This document shows, one piece after another, positions 5,994 to 10,436 of a DNA stretch of 10,436 nucleotides (within the stretch, counting starts at the first letter, position 1; each line of letters begins with the position of its first letter). Both the position numbers and the translations under genes were made by a program. Source of the DNA: an uncultured Spirochaetales bacterium (GTDB taxonomy: Bacteria; Spirochaetota; Spirochaetia; Sphaerochaetales; Sphaerochaetaceae); the NCBI GenBank assembly GCA_947306375.1, contig CAMZGJ010000031.1, positions 1 through 10,436 of the forward strand, in the 5' to 3' direction. A model generated the notes under the pieces. The model made no database searches, was not told where the DNA came from, and worked only from the letters and a program-made list of their open reading frames with translations.

Positions 5994-6557
5994 ATGAACA
6001 AAAAGACCGCCGGCACGGCCGTGTTCCTCTTTTTTTCACTGTTTCTCATCCTCTGCACCGTTTCCTGCTCAAGGGCGGGCCTTGAAAAAGCCGTTACCGA
6101 TGAGGAGCTGCCGGACATGATCATGACGGAGGCCTCCTACACCCTGGGCAAGCCGGACAGGACTCCGCTGAGGATGCAGGCCCGGACAATTACAATCTAC
6201 AGTGAGAGGAACAGGACTGTTCTGGAGGAGCCCGTCTTCACGCAGAAAGCCAAGGACTCGGATGAGATTGAGCTTGAGGGTTCATGCAAGAGGGCGGAGA
6301 GTTTTGACAATGAGAACGTCACGCTCGAGGGAAACGTCAGGGTTATGAAAAAATCGGACAACGTGACTATTGAATGTGATAATCTTATATGGGATGACAA
6401 GACCAGTTCCCTGTCTACGGACGGCCTTGTCAGACTGTCCTACAAGGACGGCACAAGAATGACGGCAAGGGGCTTCAGGGCCCTGCTGGACAGTGACACC
6501 TATGAGTTCACTGAAATTCTGGAAGGAAGGTATTCTGATGATCAGGTTTCCGAATAA
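5994..6557 (+). CDS. lptC: LptC-like lipoprotein of the lipid/LPS transport bridge
   Basis: The 187-residue protein is predicted to link the inner-membrane LptB-FG exporter to LptA. The N-terminus (MNKK, then hydrophobic residues 8-24) ends in TVSC, so Cys25 is a likely lipidation site under relaxed spirochaetal lipobox rules; E. coli LptC is instead a bitopic membrane protein. Residues about 35-185 show the beta-jellyroll pattern of the LptC/OstA family, with alternating strands such as VTLEGNVRV and VTIECDNLIW. The start at 5994 is chosen because it gives a clean signal peptide and because a longer in-frame start at 5886 would place the promoter inside the gene and the start inside the divergent gene. 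No Shine-Dalgarno is visible. The gene overlaps lptA by 20 bp. Family identity comes from fold pattern plus context. Confidence 0.84.
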   Translation: MNKKTAGTAVFLFFSLFLILCTVSCSRAGLEKAVTDEELPDMIMTEASYTLGKPDRTPLRMQARTITIYSERNRTVLEEPVFTQKAKDSDEIELEGSCKRAESFDNENVTLEGNVRVMKKSDNVTIECDNLIWDDKTSSLSTDGLVRLSYKDGTRMTARGFRALLDSDTYEFTEILEGRYSDDQVSE

Positions 6558-7185
6558 GAGATTGACTGCACTGCTTTGTCTGCTGTGCCTGGGTATCTTT
6601 GCCTGCTCATCCGTCTTTGCTTCCGAGATTACCTTCAGCGGCGGCTTTACCAGAGTCAGCCTGAGGGACGGTGACAGACGCGTGGAGCTGTCTGACAATG
6701 CAAACGCCGCAACGGACAACGTCTCAATCCGTGCAGACAGAATTCTGCTTTACGGAACAGACTACCGCTATGTGGAGTGCACCGGCAACATTCAGGCCGA
6801 GGAGAAAGAGCACTCGCTGAAAATTACGGCTTCCAACATCTTCTTTGACCGTGAGGAGGAGACTCTGCTTTCAGACGGCTGGATTGAGATTGAGGACACC
6901 GGGCATGAGGCAAAACTCTCAGGTTCATGGTTCGAGTACAGCATGAAGACAAGCATTATCCTTCTCCAGATGCAGGCCGGCATTTCAAAAGTGACTGAAA
7001 AGGGCCTTCTGACCTGCTCTGCAGACAGCATTGAATACAACTCGGATGAGCAGACCCTTTCTCTGAAGGGCAATGCAAAGGTCAGCTGGGGAAGTGACAA
7101 CTACAGGGCCTCATACATCACGGTCAACATAGACACGGAAGATGTCACGCTGCACGGCATGATATCGGGAGAGGTCAATGGCTGA
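6538..7185 (+). CDS. lptA: LptA/OstA-like periplasmic lipid transport protein
   Basis: The 215-residue exported protein is the likely periplasmic bridge carrying lipid (LPS in typical Gram-negative cells) from LptC to the outer membrane. It starts with a basic N-terminus and a hydrophobic core (9-23), with a probable signal peptidase I site after VFA (28). IFAC at 20-23 could alternatively act as a lipobox. The rest shows repeating OstA-type strands, clearest near the C-terminus (SIEYNSDEQTLSLKGNAKV, then SYITVNIDTEDVTLHGMISG). The start at 6538 is preferred to an upstream ATG at 6493 because it gives the signal peptide directly and has GGAAGGAAGG upstream. It overlaps lptC by 20 bp and lptB by 8 bp, so translation is coupled. 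Confidence 0.87.
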   Translation: MIRFPNKRLTALLCLLCLGIFACSSVFASEITFSGGFTRVSLRDGDRRVELSDNANAATDNVSIRADRILLYGTDYRYVECTGNIQAEEKEHSLKITASNIFFDREEETLLSDGWIEIEDTGHEAKLSGSWFEYSMKTSIILLQMQAGISKVTEKGLLTCSADSIEYNSDEQTLSLKGNAKVSWGSDNYRASYITVNIDTEDVTLHGMISGEVNG

Positions 7186-7918
7186 AGAAAGATACAGCCT
7201 CAGGGTTGAGGGTCTGAGAAAGTTTTACGGTAAGCGCGAGGTTGTAAAGGGCATATCCTTCAGCATGGAGGGCGGCCAGATCATAGGCCTGCTGGGCCCC
7301 AACGGAGCCGGAAAGACAACCACCTTCTACATGATTGTGGGCTTTATAAATAACAACGGCGGAAAGATATTTATAAACAACAGGGACATTACCGATTATC
7401 CCATGTACAGGCGTGCCCGTGAGGGTCTGAGCTACCTTCCTCAGGAGCCGTCAATTTTCAGAAAGCTCTCCGTTTACGACAACATTCACCTTGTCTCGCA
7501 GACAAGGGCGGATCTCACTGAAGAAGAAAAGCATGAGCTTACAAAAAGCCTCATTAAACAGTTCGGTCTTGAGGCTCTTGTGAACCAGAAGGGCTACACT
7601 CTGAGCGGCGGAGAGAGAAGAAGAACGGAGATTGCCCGCTCTCTTGCAACAAACCCCCACTTCCTGCTTCTGGATGAGCCTTTTGCAGGAATTGACCCCA
7701 AGGCGGTCTTTGAAATCAAACAGATAATCAGGCAGCTTGCCAAGGACGGAATAGGCATTCTTCTTACGGACCACAACGTGCGTGATGCCCTGTCCATAAC
7801 CACCTGCAGCCACATAATCTCAGACGGCACCATCCTGGTGTCCGGGCAGAAAAAGGACCTGCTGGCCAATGAGATTGCCAAGGACATCTACTTCGGCAAT
7901 TCCTTTGAGGAGAGCTGA
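7178..7918 (+). CDS. lptB: LptB, ATP-binding subunit of the lipid/LPS export ABC transporter
   Basis: LptB is the cytoplasmic ATPase that drives the LptFG membrane pair to extract lipid from the inner membrane. The 246-residue protein is full length with all ABC motifs: Walker A GPNGAGKTT (40-48), Q-loop Q89, signature LSGGERRR (142-149), Walker B LLLDEP (163-168), D-loop GID (171-173) and switch H199. LSGGERRRTEIAR and LTDHNV are typical of LptB over other ABC ATPases. The ATG follows GGGAGAGG and overlaps lptA by 8 bp. LptF and LptG are not in the window. Treponemes such as T. pallidum are reported to keep Lpt homologues although they lack classical LPS, so the cargo here may be another glycolipid. 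Confidence 0.97.
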   Translation: MAEERYSLRVEGLRKFYGKREVVKGISFSMEGGQIIGLLGPNGAGKTTTFYMIVGFINNNGGKIFINNRDITDYPMYRRAREGLSYLPQEPSIFRKLSVYDNIHLVSQTRADLTEEEKHELTKSLIKQFGLEALVNQKGYTLSGGERRRTEIARSLATNPHFLLLDEPFAGIDPKAVFEIKQIIRQLAKDGIGILLTDHNVRDALSITTCSHIISDGTILVSGQKKDLLANEIAKDIYFGNSFEES

Positions 7919-7920
7919 TT

Positions 7921-9324
7921 TTGGACAACTACCCCGGCCTTCAGCAAACCCTAAGAACAGAACAGACCCTGTCTCCGCAGATGCTGCAGAGCCTGGCCCT
8001 CCTCCCCATGCCCATTACAGAGCTCAAGCAGTTCATTCAGAGCGAGATTGAATCCAACCCCGCTCTGGAGATTCCCGAGCGTGAGTTTGACAACCTTATT
8101 CCAGACAAATCAGTTTCCGAGAGGGCCGAGCATCTTGACGACCGCATGGATGACTATGACAGCTCCTTCTATGAGAATGCCTTCTCAGGCGGGATTCCGG
8201 GAGGTTTTGACCCGGAGGCTTCCGACCGCAAGCAGCAGATGATAGAAAACTCCTCCGCAGGCGGAGAAAGCCTTTCTGAGCACCTGTTGGTCCAGCTGGG
8301 AGAAAGCAGTCTTACGGATGTCCAGTATGAGATAGGAGAGCTTCTGATAGGAAACCTTGATGCAAACGGTTTCTACATAGTTCCCCTCTCCACTCTGTTT
8401 GAGAACAGACAGTACAGCCAGCAGGACATTGAAACGGCGCTTTCCGTTGTGAGAAGTTTTGACCCCTACGGAATCTGCGTTCCGGACTTCAAGGAATCGC
8501 TCATTCTGCAGGCCCGCAATTCCGGCATGAACGAGGCAGACCTTGCAATCTTCTCCGAGCTTGTGAACAACCGCCTTGAACAGCTTAAGAACGGAAAGTT
8601 CAGTGAGGTGGGCCTTTCCCTGGGAATTCCCACCCAGGATATTGAGTCATTCTATTCAATCATAAAGACCCTGACCCCCTTCCCCGGAAGAAGCTATGAC
8701 AGCCATGAAGAGTCATACATAGTACCGGAGTTCTCAATCCACAGGCACAATGATTCTCTGAAACTTGAAATGAACAGGGCAAACCTGCCGGACCTTGAGA
8801 TTTCTCCACAGTTCTCCGGCCTTCTGGAACGCAATGATTCTCAGGACAGGGAAGCCGGAGCCTACATAAGAGACAGCATCAGGCAGGCAAAGACCCTGAT
8901 TTCACAGGTGAAAATGCGCTATGAGACTCTGTACAGGTCTGCCCTCTCTCTTATGGAGCAGCAGTCTGACTTCTTCCTGAACGGACCCAGGTTTCTCAAG
9001 ACTCTGACCCTGAAACAGCTTGCAGACATTGTGGGAGTGCATGAGACCACAATGAGCCGCCTTGTTCAGAACAAATACGTGGACACGGACTGGGGCCTTT
9101 ACCCCATGAAGTACTTCTTCAGTCAGGGTGTTGCGGATGTCTCACGCAATGCGGTCAAGGACATGATTGCGGACATACTCAAAGAAAATCCGGGACTTTC
9201 AGATCAGAAAATCTCGGACCTTCTGGCAAAAGAGAACATTAAATGTGCAAGAAGAACCGTTGCCAAATACAGGGCGGAACTCAATATTGACTCTTCTTTT
9301 GAGAGAGGTTCTCGTAAAGGGTGA
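7921..9324 (+). CDS. rpoN: RNA polymerase sigma-54 factor RpoN (TTG start)
   Basis: Sigma-54 directs RNA polymerase to -24/-12 promoters that need AAA+ activators. The 467-residue protein has the Leu/Gln-rich region I that contacts activators (QQTLRTEQTLSPQMLQSLALL, from residue 8), an acidic region II (about 50-100), the core-binding domain, a helix-turn-helix (about 363-386, with VHETTMSRLVQNKYV) and the RpoN box ARRTVAKYR (443-451). Translation starts at TTG, 2 bp after the lptB stop, with GAGGAG 9 nt upstream; the next Met is M21, inside region I, so a downstream start would truncate that domain. The lptC-lptA-lptB-rpoN order matches that of many Proteobacteria, but hpf and ptsN do not follow. 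The 3' end overlaps folA by 44 bp. Confidence 0.97.
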   Translation: MDNYPGLQQTLRTEQTLSPQMLQSLALLPMPITELKQFIQSEIESNPALEIPEREFDNLIPDKSVSERAEHLDDRMDDYDSSFYENAFSGGIPGGFDPEASDRKQQMIENSSAGGESLSEHLLVQLGESSLTDVQYEIGELLIGNLDANGFYIVPLSTLFENRQYSQQDIETALSVVRSFDPYGICVPDFKESLILQARNSGMNEADLAIFSELVNNRLEQLKNGKFSEVGLSLGIPTQDIESFYSIIKTLTPFPGRSYDSHEESYIVPEFSIHRHNDSLKLEMNRANLPDLEISPQFSGLLERNDSQDREAGAYIRDSIRQAKTLISQVKMRYETLYRSALSLMEQQSDFFLNGPRFLKTLTLKQLADIVGVHETTMSRLVQNKYVDTDWGLYPMKYFFSQGVADVSRNAVKDMIADILKENPGLSDQKISDLLAKENIKCARRTVAKYRAELNIDSSFERGSRKG

Positions 9325-9799
9325 ACCTTATCTCGTAGCCGTTGTCATCCTCCGGCTCGCTTTCCCTGACAAGCTTCCAGTTATCCATCTTATCCAGATT
9401 GTCAAAGAAAACCTCCGCACCGCCGTCTGCGTTGACCTTGGTCAGATAGACATAGCGGCAGTAAGGGAGCATGGTGTGGTACATCATGGCACCCCCTATT
9501 ACGTAGATGTCATCAGAGTTGTAGTTCTTCAATACCTCAAACATCTCCTCAAGGCTTTCCACCATGATAAAGCCGTCACGCTCTGCCCTGCTTCTGTCTC
9601 CGCCCGGCCAGAGCACAATGTTGGTTCTGTTTTTCAGAGGTTTCTCACCGGGGAAGGACAAAAGCGTGTTGGAGCCCATAAGAACAACCTTTCCGCTTGT
9701 CTGCTCCCTGAAGAACTTCATGTCCTTGGGAAGGCGGAACATAAGGTCATTGCGCTTACCTATTCCCCAGTTTCTGTCACAGTGTAGTATTGCCTGCAT
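9281..9799 (-). CDS. folA: Dihydrofolate reductase
   Basis: FolA reduces dihydrofolate to tetrahydrofolate with NADPH, regenerating the cofactor consumed by thymidylate synthase encoded just upstream. The 172-residue protein has the family layout: WGIG (11-14), a substrate-site acid D26 in LPKDMKFF, the MGSNT nucleotide-binding loop (41-45), NRTNIVL and IGGAMMYHTMLP. Differences from E. coli DHFR are M20-F21 in place of Pro21-Trp22 and Ser43 in place of Arg44, which contacts the NADPH 2'-phosphate. The Met-Phe pattern resembles clostridial-type DHFRs as I recall them; the serine may alter cofactor preference. The ATG follows GAGGT and lies 8 bp after the thyA stop. The tail beyond TLYEN adds about nine residues that overlap the rpoN 3' end on the other strand. 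Confidence 0.95.
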   Translation of the reverse strand: MQAILHCDRNWGIGKRNDLMFRLPKDMKFFREQTSGKVVLMGSNTLLSFPGEKPLKNRTNIVLWPGGDRSRAERDGFIMVESLEEMFEVLKNYNSDDIYVIGGAMMYHTMLPYCRYVYLTKVNADGGAEVFFDNLDKMDNWKLVRESEPEDDNGYEIRFTLYENLSQKKSQY

Positions 9800-9807
9800 C
9801 CGTTACC

Positions 9808-10436
9808 TCAGATTGCCACCGGAATGTCATACTTCTTGTCGCAGCACTTGTAGTCCTTGAGCTTGAAGTCATCAAGGGTGAAGGCATAGAAGTCCTTTAC
9901 CTCCGGGTTCATCCAAAACTCAGGGGCATTGAACTGCTCGTTCTCAATAATCTCCTCGGCAAGAGGAATGTGGCGGTCATAGATGTGGGCATCTGCAATA
10001 ACGTGTACAAACTCGCCGGCCTCAAGGCCGCTGACCTGGGCCATCATGTACACAAGCGTTGCATACTGGACCACGTTCCAGTTGTTTGCAGTCAGCATGT
10101 CCTGGCTTCTCTGGTTGAGTATGGCGTTCAGGGTTTTTCCGCTGACGTTGAAAGTCATTGAATATGCGCAGGGATAAAGACCCATGGCATGAAGGTCCGC
10201 ATGGTTGTAAATATTGGTCAGAATTCTTCTGCTCTGGGGGTTGTGCTTAAGGTCATAGAGAACCCTGTCAACCTGATCAAACTCCCCTTCCTTGTACTTG
10301 TGCTTCACGCCCAGCTGGTAGCCGTAGGCCTTGCCTATGGTTCCGTTCTCATCGGCCCAGGCGTCCCAGATATGGGATGACAGCTCGGATACCACGTTTG
10401 ACTTCTTCTGCCATATCCACAGAAGCTCATCCGTCG
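9808..10436 (-). CDS. thyA: Thymidylate synthase ThyA (5' part outside window)
   Basis: ThyA methylates dUMP to dTMP using methylene-tetrahydrofolate and releases dihydrofolate, which FolA recycles. The frame is open to the window edge (…DELLWIWQKKSN), so the N-terminus is missing; a GTG at 10395 is an internal valine, not the start. Catalytic features present are the active-site cysteine in LYPCAYS, the phosphate-binding arginine and the aspartate in QRSQD, the substrate-binding asparagine in NNWNVVQYA, the H and Y of DAHIYDRH, and the conserved C-terminal PVAI. Alanine follows the catalytic cysteine, as in Bacillus-type enzymes, rather than the histidine of E. coli. It precedes folA by 8 bp, a common operon arrangement. 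Confidence 0.96.
   Translation of the reverse strand, partial: TDELLWIWQKKSNVVSELSSHIWDAWADENGTIGKAYGYQLGVKHKYKEGEFDQVDRVLYDLKHNPQSRRILTNIYNHADLHAMGLYPCAYSMTFNVSGKTLNAILNQRSQDMLTANNWNVVQYATLVYMMAQVSGLEAGEFVHVIADAHIYDRHIPLAEEIIENEQFNAPEFWMNPEVKDFYAFTLDDFKLKDYKCCDKKYDIPVAI

Noticed and set aside
6493..6537. 15-codon N-terminal extension of lptA
   Set aside because: It precedes a normal signal peptide, and the ribosome site fits the ATG at 6538.
10393..10395. GTG as the start of thyA
   Set aside because: The frame stays open upstream with conserved ThyA residues (DELLWIW), so this is an internal valine.

Overview
The window reads as an ordinary, densely coded chromosomal segment of an anaerobic bacterium with two membranes. 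Three lipopolysaccharide-transport-type genes (lptC, lptA, lptB) imply an outer membrane. An NfnAB pair implies anaerobic ferredoxin/NAD(P)H metabolism. The moderate G+C, relaxed lipobox of LptC and gene set fit a treponeme-like spirochaete best, but no rRNA or lineage-specific marker is present, so this is a moderate-confidence inference. Thirteen protein-coding genes are supported; the first (nfnB) and last (thyA) run off the window. No tRNA, rRNA, transposase, integrase or CRISPR array was seen.

Layout. Positions 1-1846 (minus) hold nfnA-nfnB, the two subunits of an electron-bifurcating NADH/ferredoxin:NADP+ oxidoreductase, overlapping by one base. Upstream on the same strand (1931-3058) is a cation diffusion facilitator whose predicted metal site is Asn-Asp-Asp-Asp, the pattern of MntE-type manganese exporters. 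It is divergent from mscL (3185-3631, plus), the large-conductance mechanosensitive channel. Positions 3632-3974 carry no gene. They form a large imperfect inverted repeat: each arm has a terminator hairpin with a shared stem and three roughly 20-bp units.

Positions 3975-5949 (minus) are a tightly coupled three-gene operon. It encodes a YmdB-like metallophosphoesterase-fold protein that has lost most of its metal ligands, an RseC-like Cys-rich membrane protein, and a PrsW-like intramembrane protease. Divergent from it, across only 44 bp, is lptC-lptA-lptB-rpoN (5994-9324, plus), with genes overlapping or 2 bp apart. rpoN starts at TTG. The lptC promoter places transcription initiation almost on the ATG, suggesting a leaderless message.

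Positions 9281-10436 (minus) are thyA-folA, coding for thymidylate synthase and dihydrofolate reductase, which regenerates the folate that ThyA oxidises. folA converges on rpoN and their 3' ends overlap by 44 bp.

The points most worth a second look are the degenerate YmdB-like protein and its stress-type operon partners, and the composite inverted repeat between mscL and prsW. No clearly new multi-gene defence or mobile system was found.
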